A stretch of DNA of 64,000 bases from Ariolimax columbianus. Taxonomy: Eukaryota; Mollusca; Gastropoda; Stylommatophora; Arionidae. The stretch covers positions 98,100,172-98,164,171 of the forward strand of contig JAVGWX010000005.1 in assembly GCA_036924085.1 (NCBI GenBank), read 5' to 3'. Position 1 is the stretch's first letter. The number at the start of each line of letters is the position of its first letter. Of this stretch, positions 11,346 to 22,944 are shown piece after piece. The notes below the pieces were generated by a model. It saw only the letters and a list, made by a program, of their open reading frames with translations, was not told the DNA's origin and searched no databases. Position numbers and translations under genes: made by a program.

Positions 11346-12430
11346 ATAATCACATGGAAAAGGTGGGCAAGTTGCCGAATTGATTGAAAATTGTTTAACG
11401 GTAATAAGGCAGAGAGTGAGCATAAATAAGGAGTACTCTGAGTGGTGTGAAGTTAAAAGTGGAGTGCCACGGGACTGGGTTTTGGGACCAATTTTGTTAT
11501 TGATATATATATAAACGATTTGAACATTGATTTGAGATCCATGATTGCAAAATTTACTGATGACACAAAAACTATGCAGTAGTGTCTCATCTAAAGCAGA
11601 AGTAGATATATTGAGGTCAGATTTAGATACAATTCTAGAATGGTCTGTAAGCTGGCAAATGGAGTTTAATGTAGATCAATGTGCAGTCATCCACATGGGT
11701 AGATCCAATATGGAACATAATTACAGAATGACAGAGAACAATATTATAAAGATATATAAGGAAAGGGATCTAGGGGCTATACTACATCATACAGGTAAGG
11801 TGAATCAGCTAGTTCAGGTAGCAGTGAAAAAGGCAAGTGGAATTTTATGTATTATAAAAAATAAATATTAAATACCGGGGCAAAAAATTGATAGTCAAAC
11901 TGTATAAAGCATTAGTTAGACCTAAATTGGAGTATTGTGTACAACTGTAGAGTTCTTATCATTGGGGATATAAACAAGCTGGAAAGAATTCAAAAAGAGA
12001 GACATCGCTGGTAGTGGAATTTCAGAATTACAGTTATGAGAAAAGGTTCGGAAAAACCTGCCTACAGTGTCTAGAAGAAAGAAGAATACGAAGTGACTTA
12101 ATACAGGTTTATAAGATGATCAGAGGAAGAGATAAATTAGACTACAACAAGATTTGTTTTAAATACAGCCACCCGAAAGAACAAGCAGGCATATCTACAA
12201 ATTAACTAAAGAGAGGTCCAGATTAGATATTTAAAAAAAAATTTTTTTAGTCAGAGAGTGGTGAATGCTTGGAATGCATTGCCACGGGAGGTAGTGGAGG
12301 CAGGGACAGTTAATGCATTTAAGAATAAATTGGATGCGCATAGCTTTTAGAGCAAGGTGGTGTAAATGAAACTGGTTGTATACAGACTCTGCAGAGTCTT
12401 CTAAACCAGTATAAAGACTTTAAGTTAACT
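11346..12430 (+). mobile_element. CR1/L2-like element, 5'-truncated copy
   Basis: 3' part of the family found in full at 37.28-41.0 kb. The match begins at AATCACATGGA inside the RT domain. It runs through INKEYSEW.EVKSGVP, GPILLLIYI, a damaged FADD block (FTDD near 11550-11562), the thumb (MEFNVDQCAVIHMGRSN), LEERRIRSDLIQVYKMIRGR and a C-terminus with AWNALP.EVVEAG. Several frameshifts and stops break it. The 3' untranslated end has the hairpin at 12372-12409 and ends TTTAAGTTAA. It is flanked on both sides by the same minisatellite. Dead copy. Confidence 0.9.
12372..12409 (+). other. CR1-like 3' terminal hairpin
   Basis: CTGGTT pairs with AACCAG, and the interior contains the perfect palindrome AGACTCTGCAGAGTCT (12384-12399). 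In this superfamily the 3' end is recognised by the element's own reverse transcriptase, so a recognition role is plausible; here it is inferred. Confidence 0.7.
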
Positions 12431-12535
12431 TGAGTTAGTATTCAGGAGTAATATGTTGTTAAGAAGTATTCATGCCTCGAATGTTGGTATGAAGTATTCA
12501 TACTTAGACAGTTGTTGTGAAGTATTTATGCCAAA
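12431..12535. repeat. Minisatellite, right half
   Basis: Continues the 10925-11345 array with AATGTTGGTATGAAGTATTC and GAAGTATTCATGCC units after the CR1-like insertion. Confidence 0.8.
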
Positions 12536-12945
12536 AGAGCACCCTGACAGATTAACCAAGTTCCAAGTTTAAATATTATGCCTGACTCTCAACAATTCGT
12601 GGGAAAATAAACCATTCTCTTATCAGACAAGGCACCGGTTCTAAATGTAGACGTCTCAGATCTGGCTGTCACACCTGATGTTTATCATTATTTTCTCATA
12701 TACATCGGAAATTGCCTCAGACACATCTTTCATGATATATTTTCTCCACAAATGTTTATTTTTTTTCTTTGAAGTTCATTATCCTTAGATGATATTATCT
12801 TTATAATTGATGTCATTATCTTAAACAGATCTTCTCCTGCGGTAAAGAGTGCAGCCCCACTAGCGGGAATTGACAGCCTGACACCCGTGTTATCGCCAGC
12901 GTGGAAAGATAATGTGGATGGTTGGAACATGGGGAGAAGAGCTAG
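12536..12945. other. Unassigned spacer
   Basis: No gene was recognised. Confidence 0.45.
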
Positions 12946-13222
12946 ACTTTACACAAACACACACACACATACAGACAAACAAAAATACACATATAAAGAG
13001 ATAGGGATAGAGTAATCCACACACATACGCACACATACACACACAAACACACACAAAGACATGGAGATAGAGGCAGATAGAGTAAACCAAATACATATTG
13101 TGAAAGACGCACACACACATACACACATATAGATTCTAGGGGCAGAGTAATGCACATACATATATATATACAAACGGGGAGAGACGCATACACACACACA
13201 CACACACACATACAAACATACA
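12946..13222. repeat. CA-rich microsatellite
   Basis: ACACACAC and ATACACACA runs broken by AAAGAGATAG. Cys/Val-rich frames on the minus strand are composition artefacts. Confidence 0.9.
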
Positions 13223-13362
13223 AAGAGCGGTGCACAAACAAACATAAAGAGATATACTCAAGGCGCATCAACACCGAAACACACAGAAAGATGCTAACAT
13301 CGGTCGATGCTCGAACTCAAACATGCGTACATACACACCCACGCTCACGCACATATAACGAT

Positions 13363-13365
<3 letters not shown>

Positions 13366-13411
<46 letters not shown>

Positions 13412-13560
13412 CATATGGATAGATAGATAGGTAGATAGATAGATAGAGAGAGAGAGAGAGAGGGGTCGGGGGGTCGGAAACAAGAGATCCGCACAAGAAC
13501 ACAAAAGAAAGAGAGAGAGAAAGAGAGAGAGACCGGAAATAAGAGATCCGCACAAATCCA

Positions 13561-13612
<52 letters not shown>

Positions 13613-13613
13613 T
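13366..13613. repeat. GA and GATA microsatellites
   Basis: Long GAGA runs at 13366-13407 and 13562-13609, with GATA/GTAGATA at 13408-13446. Between them the block AAGAGATCCGCACAA occurs twice (13483 and 13541), so the tract also contains a short tandem duplication. Confidence 0.92.
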
Positions 13614-13639
13614 TTGTGAATTGTAACGTGTTAAGTATA

Positions 13640-14060
13640 CTCGTCACTACTTCATTGCGCAGAAATATGGGCAATGAATAACAAGCTGGAAAAGAGTATT
13701 GAAGCCTTGGAAATGTGGGTATATAGAAGATTGGGTCGTATTTCTTGGAAAGAGAAGAAAGCAAATTTGGAGGGGGTGAAAAGAGAAGTAATGACCTAAA
13801 TCAGTGTTAGACAGTTACGTTATTTGAATCACATAACTAGATATACCTCCTTGTTGAAGACCATGCTGGAGAATAAGCAGGAAGGCAGTCGTTAAAGAGG
13901 CAGACAACGTTTTAAGTGGCGGGAAGTTGGTGGATAACATCAGGAGATGGACTGGCAAAATATTCACAGATTGCACCATTATGGCAAGAGATAGAGTACA
14001 CTAAAGATCCATTACAGCCTACAGCGGAGATGGCAATTTAAATGATAGTTTGCACCGGAA
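13640..14060 (+). pseudogene. RTE-like reverse transcriptase C-terminal relic
   Basis: Reading frames give WAMNNKLEKSIEALEMWVYR and RLGRISWKEKK, then QLRYLNHITRYTSLLKTMLE and GR.RFKWR, then NIRRWTGKIFTDCTIMARDR. This is the post-RT region typical of RTE-like or related APE-type elements: thumb-end EALEMW.YRR, GH-like block, GRPR-like basic block, W-tail. At least three frame changes and several stops break it. It starts directly after a GA microsatellite. Confidence 0.85.
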
Positions 14061-14695
14061 GAGGTAGCCGACACCATGCGCAACCCTCGTTGGTCACCTT
14101 CATCTGGCTTGCCTGGCTGGTTACAGTGTTTAATTATATGCTGATTTACTATCATCACATCGTTTGATCGGATCCAGACGAGACGGAAGAGAGAGAGAAC
14201 TTTTAGTGTTGAGTACTAAAGACCATTTGCCTAGTCATCTCGGGATGTGCAGGCGAATCTAGAATTAGACACCTGATTGATCAAAACATGCCCTTATCGG
14301 AGTTGAAAGTCGTGTCCTCGTGAAAAATAGGAGAGACACATCCCAACAACTCAAACTTGAATGTTGACCTAGAGGTCAACGTGGTCCCATATTAGACGCT
14401 GCTGTTGAGGTTGGCGTGTTCGAGACGTCATATTACGAGGTTGCAAGTTTTCTAAGATGGATCAACAATATCTCTTCGCATTCTCTAACTGTAAGTCTGA
14501 TACTCATTTTCAGATGGGTAGACTGTTGACTGCTGCAACTATTGACAGCACCAGCTCTCTTTACCTGCTAAAGATTTCCTCTCAAGACCAAGATAGTCCC
14601 ATAGCAGTAAACGCGGCTTTGGTTCAAGTGATAGACTCCATTGTATTAAACCATAGTTTGTTGTTTAACGTTCTCTCCCTCCACGTATTTCCGTT
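14061..14695. other. Unassigned sequence
   Basis: No gene was recognised. An open frame at 14457-14738 has no family resemblance I can name. Confidence 0.45.
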
Positions 14696-14699
14696 CGTG

Positions 14700-14825
14700 A
14701 TATTAAGACAATATCGATTCGCAAGAGTATCTTGCTAGCGTGGCTGATCAGCGTGATAGTTCGGTAGTTCGTGCACAGCTTCATGTTGCCTTTTTTGGGA
14801 AAGAGAAAATAAATGGATGACAGCG
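14700..14825 (-). pseudogene. Non-LTR reverse transcriptase finger fragment
   Basis: The minus strand reads FLFPKKGNMKLCTNYRTITL then ISHASKILLRI. This is the conserved fingers block (PKKGN...NYR-I-LISH-SK--LRI) found in RTE-like reverse transcriptases. Only about 40 residues survive; the endonuclease and palm are absent. Confidence 0.75.
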
Positions 14826-14847
14826 CTCTGTGCAGAACGGATCCCAA

Positions 14848-15222
14848 CGGACCCGGCGATGAATTTCACTGGGACTGGAGACGATTTTTGCCTGCCGGCC
14901 TTCCCTTCTCCCAACGGTTGGTCGGGCGAGGACAGGGCCTTTAGGCACGATTCCTGCTTTCCATTTGCCGGTCACAAGCTGTTTGCGAGAGAATGACCAC
15001 CAGCGAGGTCGTTATAAACCTTCGAATAACCACCACTGACTGTCAAAGTTTCTCGATACGGGCCACAGGAACGCACCGTTGCCAGCGGTGCGACGCCACA
15101 AATTTGGTCCCTCTAGAGCGCTGGGGAAAGGCGGGCGAGCGTGTAAAGGGATCGAGATCGATGTACGAATACTGGATGAGAGTCAATCGCGGCGGCGAGA
15201 GACCAGCCCCAGATAAAACATA
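14848..15222. other. Unassigned GC-richer spacer
   Basis: No gene was recognised. Short open frames occur on both strands without motifs. Confidence 0.4.
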
Positions 15223-15472
15223 CTGACCAACTCCACCACTACCATCAGCCTCATTTGAAACCTACTGACCAACTCCACCACTACCTTCAGCCTCATTTGA
15301 AACCTACTGACCAACTCCACCACTACCTTCAGCCTCATTTGAAACATACTGACCAACTCCACCATTACCTTCAACCTCATTTGAAACCTACTGACCAACT
15401 CCACCACTACCTTCAGCCTCATTTGGAACCTACTGACCAACTCTACCACTAACGTCAGCCTCATTTGAAATA
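15223..15472. repeat. 42-bp minisatellite, 6 copies
   Basis: The unit starts CCAACTCCACCACTACCTTC and contains AGCCTCATTTGAAAC. Six copies carry few substitutions. The length is divisible by three, so repeat peptides are open on both strands (LKPTDQLHHYLQPH on plus); no sign of translation. Confidence 0.93.
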
Positions 15473-16190
15473 TACATCACCTACGCCCACACCATTTACC
15501 TGGAAACGAATTTATAGTGAAGCCCGCCCAACGAATCCGGGATTGACAGTGTCCCCCTAACAGTGGCGAGTCTTCTTGGGAGACCTGCATTGTGTTACAG
15601 ATTGCTATTCCACATCCCACCGTTTGCAGTATCCCCGGAATGTAAAACAAGCTGCTGCAACTAGCTGGCCGATAACGTTTGTCAAAAGTAAATAACAGAG
15701 TCCGAAAAGTTTCTCAATCAACCAACATATGTGCCCCAGCAGCTGACACAGCGTAATGAGGCACGTCATTTCTGACGCCTCCAGCCGATTTACCCAGTCG
15801 CTCGGGCATAAAATGCTGCTGCATTTCTCATTAATTTATGGTTCAGAAACAATGGCGAACAAATGCAGTCAACTTAATTTGGGTCAAAGGAACAAGCGGT
15901 GAATTTTCAATGGGAAACAATAAGCAGTGTATGGGCTAGATTACAATAGTAAAGTTGGTTAACACTTCCTTTCTTTTCGTTGGTGAGTGGCGTGTCTGCT
16001 GGCAGAGCTGGTCTTCAGTCTTCTTCTTAGTCTTAGTCGAGGTGTACTTCTGCAGAGGCGTAAGCTTCTGTGCAGGTCACATCTCTGATGTGAGCTAATG
16101 TAGCCAGGAAGAAGATTCCCTGCTTAGCGGCATAGGCTCGAGCAACTTATTACTCCACTATGAAGTGTGGTTAACTGATGTGCGAGACAA
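15473..16190. other. Unassigned sequence
   Basis: No gene was recognised. Confidence 0.45.
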
Positions 16191-16260
16191 TCTTAATAGA
16201 CTCAAACACCAGAGCAAAGTAGACCTTCAGCCTGTTAGGCGCCATCTATGCTGCTCTTAA
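16191..16260. repeat. Interspersed repeat D, copy 1
   Basis: AATAGACTCAAACACCAGAG, CAAAGTAGAC and GCCATCTATGCTGCTCTT recur at 53699-53762, and in weaker form at 32651-32725 and 33220-33270. A dispersed family, origin unknown. Confidence 0.65.
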
Positions 16261-16494
16261 CAAACCATCTAACAATGGCCGGTGTTATGCCATGTCACAC
16301 AGTTAGTAGCTTCTTGCGACATGCTCTCTGTGGGGCAGTGGTGCTATTCTTGTCCTTGTCAAACACATTGACCCCGGTAAACCACTCGGGTCTCCGTAGA
16401 TGTCCTATAAGAGTGGTTTGGGGAGCAGTTTCCATTGTGTTATCACTATAGGACAAATGTGTCAAGCCGCCCCGAGGGCAGACATGTCGTATTA

Positions 16495-16760
16495 CAAAGG
16501 CCTCAGGACTGGTGGCACGTCTTGATGTCTACATTATGAAATGTGTCATGTCTTTAGGGCAACATTAGGAAATTAATCACGTCTTGAGGGCTATATTTGG
16601 ACATGTGTCACGTCTCGATGGCTACATTTTGAAATGTGTCTTGTCTTTGGGGCTACACTAGGACATGTCTAATGTCTCGAGGGCCGCAATAGGATAAGTG
16701 TTATCCCCCGAAGGCCGCATTAGAACACGATTAAATTATCAGTGGATTACCTCAGAATAT
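16495..16760. repeat. Degenerate ~38-40-bp tandem repeat
   Basis: About six diverged units with CACGTCTTGA, GGGCTACATT and GACATGTGTC. Heavily mutated compared with other arrays in the window. Confidence 0.7.
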
Positions 16761-17311
16761 ATTTAACGAAGCGAGATCCGCATGAGATCATGTTTTGTGA
16801 TTTAAGTGCCCCATCATGACATGTTTATTGTTTCCAGAACAGTATGGAGACAATTATCATGTTACCCAGTCAGAAATGAAGTAAATATGTGTATATATTT
16901 GTTCGGGTATATTCATGTGACATATACGTGGTAGTTTTTATTTTTGATCTATGCTGGGTTACAGATATAGATGTGATTGTGGAATACAAGTCTCAAATCT
17001 CTCACAGCTTCCCCTATCCAAGGCTTCCTGGTTGACCTAATGACTCACAGTGATCTTGCCAAATTCAGGTTTTTAACACTCCAGCGGGAGGTAAGATGGG
17101 ACAGCAAACGAGATAAAGACGAATTCGACGACCCATCCAGAGGTAAAAATGGCTATGTAGCACACTCGGCCATAGAACAGGAGCTGAAGACAAAGGTACC
17201 AGACGAGGAAGAGTACCGGAGCCACCGTACCATGCAATCCGTCCAGTTTTTGCTTCCGTGTGGTCCACGCACAAAAATCTAACAAATGATTGACAGCGTG
17301 CTCGCACTACA
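16761..17311. other. Unassigned sequence with a 101-codon open frame
   Basis: The plus frame 16977-17282 is open, but I recognise no domain, and two overlapping minus frames are also open. No evidence of a gene. Confidence 0.35.
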
Positions 17312-17535
17312 AGGATCCTCTAAGCGTGAGCATTGTCAAGTTCCGATCCTCGACAGAATCCCTAAGCGTGAGCATTGCCAAGTTCCGATCCTCGACAGAA
17401 TCCCTAAGCGTGAGAAATGTCAAGTTCTGATCCTCGACAGAATCCCTAAGCGTGAGCATTGTCAAGTTCTGATCCTCGACAGAATCCCCAAGCGTGAGCA
17501 TTGCCAGGTTCTGAGCCTCGACAGAATCCATCTTC
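17312..17535. repeat. 42-bp minisatellite, 5 copies
   Basis: The unit begins AAGCGTGAGCATTGTCAAGT and ends CGACAGAATCCCT. In the plus frame it gives a KREHCQV.ILDRIP 14-residue repeat. The sequence is unlike the 42-bp array at 15.2 kb. Confidence 0.93.
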
Positions 17536-17559
17536 ATTTACTGGAGGCCTCCCCAACAT

Positions 17560-17760
17560 CACTTGTGGAGCCAGGAGGCGCAAAGAGACAAAACTACCCC
17601 TCCGAATGAGATGCATTGGAATGCAGAGGGAGTCAACAACAGAAAGACAATTAGAGAAACATTATTTAATAAAGAAATAAGTGAATGTTGTATACAAGAA
17701 ACACATCCACAGGAGGGGAAACAGTTTAAGAGTGGGGAAAGAGCGTAGGAAAGGATGCAT
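17560..17760 (+). pseudogene. Retrotransposon endonuclease (APE/EEP) N-terminal scrap
   Basis: Open frames read WNAEGVNNRKTIRETL then ISECCIQETHPQEGKQFK. This matches the start of the exonuclease-endonuclease-phosphatase domain of non-LTR elements, where WNA-G and CIQET are hallmark blocks and the Glu of QET is catalytic. The wording is closest to what I know of I-like elements, which occur elsewhere in this window, but direct kinship is inferred. Only about 45 residues survive, starting right after a minisatellite. Confidence 0.65.
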
Positions 17761-18295
17761 TGAAACCTTGCTAAGGAACTTATACATGCCGTAGAAACCA
17801 AGGTGTTCAGATGAAAGATGATGCAGAATACCAAATCATTCATCTGAAACAGTACAGTGGAGGTGGACCTCTTCAACTTCTTTCAATATATAAACACAAG
17901 GTAATTGAGTTGCATATTCTAATAATTTACAACATTATCAACTAAACTAACTCTTATGAATCTTTGTAAAGAAAGGATGTCAGCATAATCTAGGTGAAAC
18001 CTCTTGATCTAACTCAGATTGCATTGTCTATCACTATATTTCCTTACAATATGCAAATTGCTCTTAATTGATTATCTAATTATCGTGTTGTCAAGTGGTC
18101 CTCTTCGTCGTCTGGAGATGCGACTGATCTTTGACAGTGTGCAGCTTCCGTTCGTCTGAGCTCCGCTGTGGAGTTAAAGATTTCTCACACGTGGTTTGGA
18201 AGCGTGCTGCCTGGTGTTGTATGGTACATGTTGTTGGTTCTTGTGATGTAATCCCTGATGACCGTGATACACCCGTTTCTGAGAGGACGTGCTTT
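17761..18295. other. Unassigned sequence
   Basis: No gene was recognised. Confidence 0.4.
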
Positions 18296-18515
18296 CTGAG
18301 GTTTCAGACAATACCCTACATACTCGGCCTTCGGGAATTGAATCCCAGATGTTCACAACACCGTACTTAGACTCGGCCTTTGGGAAGTGAATCGCATCGG
18401 TTTTCAACACTGTACTTAGACTCGGCCGTCGTGAAGTGAATCCCATATGTTTTAACACATTACTTAAACTCGCCCTTCGGGAAATGAATTCCAGATGTTT
18501 TCAACACATTACCGA
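18296..18515. repeat. ~57-bp minisatellite, about 4 copies
   Basis: Units contain ACTCGGCCTTCGGGAA, GTGAATCCCAGATGTT and CAACACATTACTTA. Point differences and small indels separate copies. Confidence 0.85.
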
Positions 18516-19946
18516 CACCCAGATTATGTTGCTGGGGTTAGTTCGCTATACTTTTCCATTGAGGCAATAGTGCAATACTCATGAAACTCATTGCGGTTAA
18601 CCTCTCCGACTGTTCTGAATGACATGTCTATCAGTATTGGCTACTATGCCCCTCCCAATCTTGTCACGAGATACTTCTGTCCCTACCCCAGTAGCCGTTA
18701 CTCAGTCTGCATAACCTGACAATCTGTCCAGTTTCTCTTATCTTGAGCCACTGCTAGCTTCCTTTGCTAGCTTGTCCCCCTTTCAATCTCACTGTGAAAG
18801 TGAAAGCTTCTCATCAAATCGTTCGTATCTGAAAACTCCTATTCCTATTGCCAGTGTCATTTATCAGCTGCAGCAGAGAGGCAGTTTCACACCCTTAGCA
18901 ACTTCTTTTCTTGACAATTAGACATTACACTAGAACTTTCGCACTAACCTACTACAGTAAAACGAACCATCTCCCTAGCCACTGTTATGATAATCGGACA
19001 GAGACAAATCCAAACCGGCTTTGTCAAAGAATTCACGACATACGTGAACTCTAAAAACTGACATGCGCTAAGATCTGCAAGCCATATCTTACCTAACGTT
19101 AGCCTTCCCGTGGCCAAGTTGTAGGTTATAACTCATACACCACATTTCAAATAAATCTAATTCAAATTTCGAATTGTTAGTGAGAACCAACGACTAGCCC
19201 AGAGTTCATACAAAGATGGACTGTATGTCAGTCTTCGAATAAATCCTGGTCTTGTTCGTAATGTACTGGCTCTAACCGTAAAATAGATAGAGGGCATTTT
19301 TATTTTTCATTATTTAAAAAAATATACTTTTGAATAATTATAAACATTTCGTAAATATTAATGTCATCTCTCGATGTTAGAGGTTTTAGTTATTCCCTAT
19401 TCCCTCTTCATCCATTTTTTCTTAATGCTCACTCGAGTGACACCGGACGAAGCTAAAACAGGATCATTATATCTTCATACCAACATAGACATAAAAGAGT
19501 TTTGCGTATACAACCTCAATGTGCAAATCGGTTATCAATAAAACATGCCACAGCAAATGTCTTGCTGGCTTGGATACATCTTTACAGACAATACCAAAAC
19601 GATGATACTGGAAGAAAAGAGAGAATATCTCGATTTTAGGACCACAAGCTATCATTTTGCACTCGTTTTATTTAAAAAGATGTCAACTTTAGTGTTCGAT
19701 CTCTGCTGTTAGTGGAGTATAAAGGGGCATAAGACGGTTCTTAGCAAATGGAGTTTTGGATATGTGTGTGGCTCAAAATTGTGCCCACCAAAAAACCATC
19801 AATTCTTATAATGAACATTTATATGTCTGTCAATGCAGACCAGTTTCTGTCCATTTGTGCTGCTGAGCGTCGTGGAGAGCTTAACTCGCCTTTCCTGGGA
19901 TAAGTGTGTTGCTTCTTTTGCTGTAAGCCAGAAGCCTTGTAGAATT
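18516..19946. other. Unassigned sequence
   Basis: 1.4 kb with no recognisable gene, RNA or repeat. Confidence 0.45.
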
Positions 19947-19954
19947 ACTCGCAT

Positions 19955-20210
19955 GGAGTTAGGGGACGGCGTGGGCTAGTGGTTAAGTGACACAGCTCAC
20001 AACCAGAAGGCACTGGGTTCGATCCCCATCACTGCACTGGCCGTTACCCCGGGGAAGCCAACCCTTAGAAAATGCAGGAGGAAGCAGGACCTTACATAAA
20101 ATGCATGTCGAAGTCGGGTGCACACGGCCGACAGGCCTCAAAATAGAAACCGTAGTGCAGCGCACACGGCCTCAGTGAATAGAGAAATAAGGCGAACACA
20201 AAACAAACAA
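19955..20210 (+). mobile_element. SINE family A, copy 2 (tRNA-derived)
   Basis: Best preserved pol III promoter of the family: A-box-like GTGGGCTAGTGGTTAAGTG and B-box GGGTTCGATCCCC. The body has CCCGGGGAAGCCAACCCTTA, AAAATGCAGGAGGAAGCA and ACATAAAATGCATG, and the tail is AAAACAAACAA. Flanks share ACTCGCAT (19947-19954 and 20211-20218), a probable target-site duplication. It would be transcribed by RNA polymerase III and mobilised by a partner LINE that I could not identify. Confidence 0.88.
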
Positions 20211-20544
20211 ACTCGCATTGAAAATATACCATCGGCTACGCGGTCGTCCTCGTGCCCCTTAGCCAGATAGGCATGTGGCAAGCAAGCAGCCCTAGTTTGT
20301 CAAGCCGCATTCTCATGATGTCACCGAACCAATTTTGGTATCTATTTGCTAATGGACGTGTCCACCAAAATTGCAATGTACTTATTTCTCATTCTATTCT
20401 GGGTAAAACCAATAACCTTTACAAAGACATTTCATATCACACGCTAAAACTGTCTTCTTGTGTGACTTAAAAAAGGACCAAGTTTGACACTGGTAGAAAA
20501 AAGTAGCTATAAATATACTATTTGTATATTGCTATTTAGTTATA

Positions 20545-20549
20545 TATAA

Positions 20550-20600
<51 letters not shown>
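20545..20600. repeat. (TA)n then (GT)n microsatellite
   Basis: An uninterrupted TATATA run ending in TGTGTGTG. Confidence 0.95.
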
Positions 20601-20609
<9 letters not shown>

Positions 20610-20779
20610 ATGTGTAAATTAACGCTGCAGCCTCAACGCGACTTGTGAGACGCCGCTTCAGCGGAACGGGTGCCTATATTGGACATGTAATTATTAGCTA
20701 ACCCAGCGTTCTTTGAAACTTAAATCGCAAACAGACCTTCCATTTGAACTTTTGTTCGTGGAATATTGACATTAAAATG

Positions 20780-21172
20780 TAAGTTTTATATTGTGTCTGC
20801 AATGTAAGTGTTTGATGGCATCTTCAATGTTAGTGTTTGATGTCATCTTCAATGTTAGTGTTTGATGGCATCTTCAATGTTAGTGTTTGATGGCATCTTC
20901 AATGTTAGTGTTTGATGGAATCTTGAATGTTAGTTTGATGGCATCTTCAATGTTAGTGTTTGATGTCATCTTCAATGTTAGTTTGATGGCATCTTCAATG
21001 TTAGTTTGATGGCATCTTCAATGTTAGTTTGATGGCATCTTCAATGTTAGTTTGATGGCATCTTCAATGTTAGTTTGATGGCATCTTCAATGTTAGTTTG
21101 ATGGCATCTTCAATGTTAGTTTGATGGCATCTTCAATGTTAGTTTGATGGCATCTTCAATGTTAGTTTGATT
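20780..21172. repeat. 23/27-bp minisatellite, about 16 copies
   Basis: Unit ATCTTCAATGTTAGT(GT)TTGATGGC. The left half is mainly 27-bp units, which include an extra GTGT; the right half is almost pure 23-bp units. A polarity of unit length suggests expansion of the short form at the right end. Confidence 0.92.
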
Positions 21173-22940
21173 GTACTGTCACGACACAAATTATATTATT
21201 ATGGAGGCAATATTTGAAGTCTCGGGGGGGGGGGGGGGAAGGAAGTATCGGAAGGGGTAGGGGGATTAGATGATCGAGGCGTATCAGGCATCGGGGGATG
21301 CGGATGCGGTAAGAGGAGATTGTTTAATTGTGTTAATCTGCTGGAGCTTTTTTTTTTTTTTTTTTTATCATATTGTACAGTTCGATTGACGGGAAAACCT
21401 TATGCACGTATTTTGTTAGGTGCAGAATAAAAACGTAGTGAAAGTAGTTTCAAGGAATGCTCTGGGGGGGATGGCGGCGCGGTGTGGAGGTCGGGTTGAG
21501 GTGGGGGATGGGGAGCAATACAGGCTGTGTAATGTGAAGAATACCTGATTGGATGATATTGTAGGGCATGTAGTTTTACTGGCTTAATTGTAGCATGCCT
21601 CAGCTGTAATGATGCGATGAATATCAGTTCACACTGACGTCTGTGGTAAGTGATAATGCCCTTATTGTACCACGTTTCAGCTTTAATGATGCGGTTGTTA
21701 TCAGTTCAAAAACTGACGCCTGGCAGCAGTGATATTTAATGAACGATATCTTAGCTATTAGGTCGGTTTGACGACCAGTTCCCATCCTTGGTGTCCGACA
21801 CTCCATGACACTTCAACAGACGTATATGGACATCTCCGTACACTGGAGTAGGGCTTGACCGGAATTCGAACCCTGTTAATTTGTGGAGACATATACTGGC
21901 TCCAACCATTATGTCGCTACGCAACTTCAATAACTGTATTTCACATAACAAAATCACGCAATACAAGAGTACTTAACATATACTGGAAAGACGATAGTTT
22001 TTCTTCCGATATTACATCAAACAAATCACATTGTCAGGAAGTCAATAATAGACACTGCTTAAAAAGACAGGGAAAATAATAACGCAACAAAATTATGGTT
22101 ATGCACGAAAGTGAACGAGAATGACAATGAACAGCCAAAATGCGAATTTGTGAAAGAGTATTTGAAAACATCATCACGCAAAATGTAAGATATATAACAC
22201 TCCTTCCTGGTACTCCATTACTATTGTCATTAATGAAAATGCAGCATGTTAAATATTATATCGTGGTGACCGGCAAAGGCTAACATAAGGGTCAAGAGAA
22301 ATGTATTTATCAAAACCGTAACCTCACGTCAGGGCCTGGTGAAACATATTGATCATTTTCCGAACCTCCCGCCCAGGCTGGGCGTCTAGAAACAGGTTGT
22401 ATCGGTAGACCTAACCAACGATATTGAGGTGCTCATTGTGATCGGTATTGTGGTGATCATTTTGGTAACTCAACATTGTACTACAGCTAGGAGGACCCAG
22501 ACTCACCCTCGTGAGTTGACTGGCTTTATTTCAGTCTCGAGAGACAATGGACCACGCTAGAGAGGAGAAAATCAGTTGTTCCTGTTTCTTTTGCCCCTCA
22601 CGTTTGGAGTCTGCATCTTGACGCATCGTATCTACTCCTGCCTGCAGACAAACACACAAAGACTGCTTCCAGACATCTTTGTAGTGGAGGAAATGTCTAC
22701 CAGTTTTACGCTGGGCTGTGTCCAGCTCTCCGTAAATGATGTCTTTTGGTCTATTCTGTACATAGCCACCGCAAGCGGCGCTGGCGCAGGATCGAAACTA
22801 AGCTGACAATCTTTGCACGGTCCAACACTTCAATGTTACTTAATATGTCACTCCATGAAATTTCAAGTATGCGTCTCAGGCAGGGCACATGAAAAGGATT
22901 TCTGAGTACGCACAAGGAAATGAGCTAAGCCACTGCAAAC
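21173..22940. other. Unassigned sequence with homopolymer runs
   Basis: No gene was recognised. A G-run lies at about 21223-21238 and a T-run at about 21349-21367. The rest is unique-looking. Confidence 0.45.
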
Positions 22941-22944
22941 TATC

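Noticed and set aside
12890..13764. Cys/Val- and Leu/Ser-rich frames that look membrane-like
   Set aside because: Translations of CA and GA microsatellites.
16977..17282. 101-codon plus frame as a host gene
   Set aside because: No recognisable domain, and equally long frames overlap on the other strand.
19955..20030. Functional tRNA gene
   Set aside because: A and B boxes are present, but cloverleaf arms cannot be completed and the sequence recurs as a SINE head.
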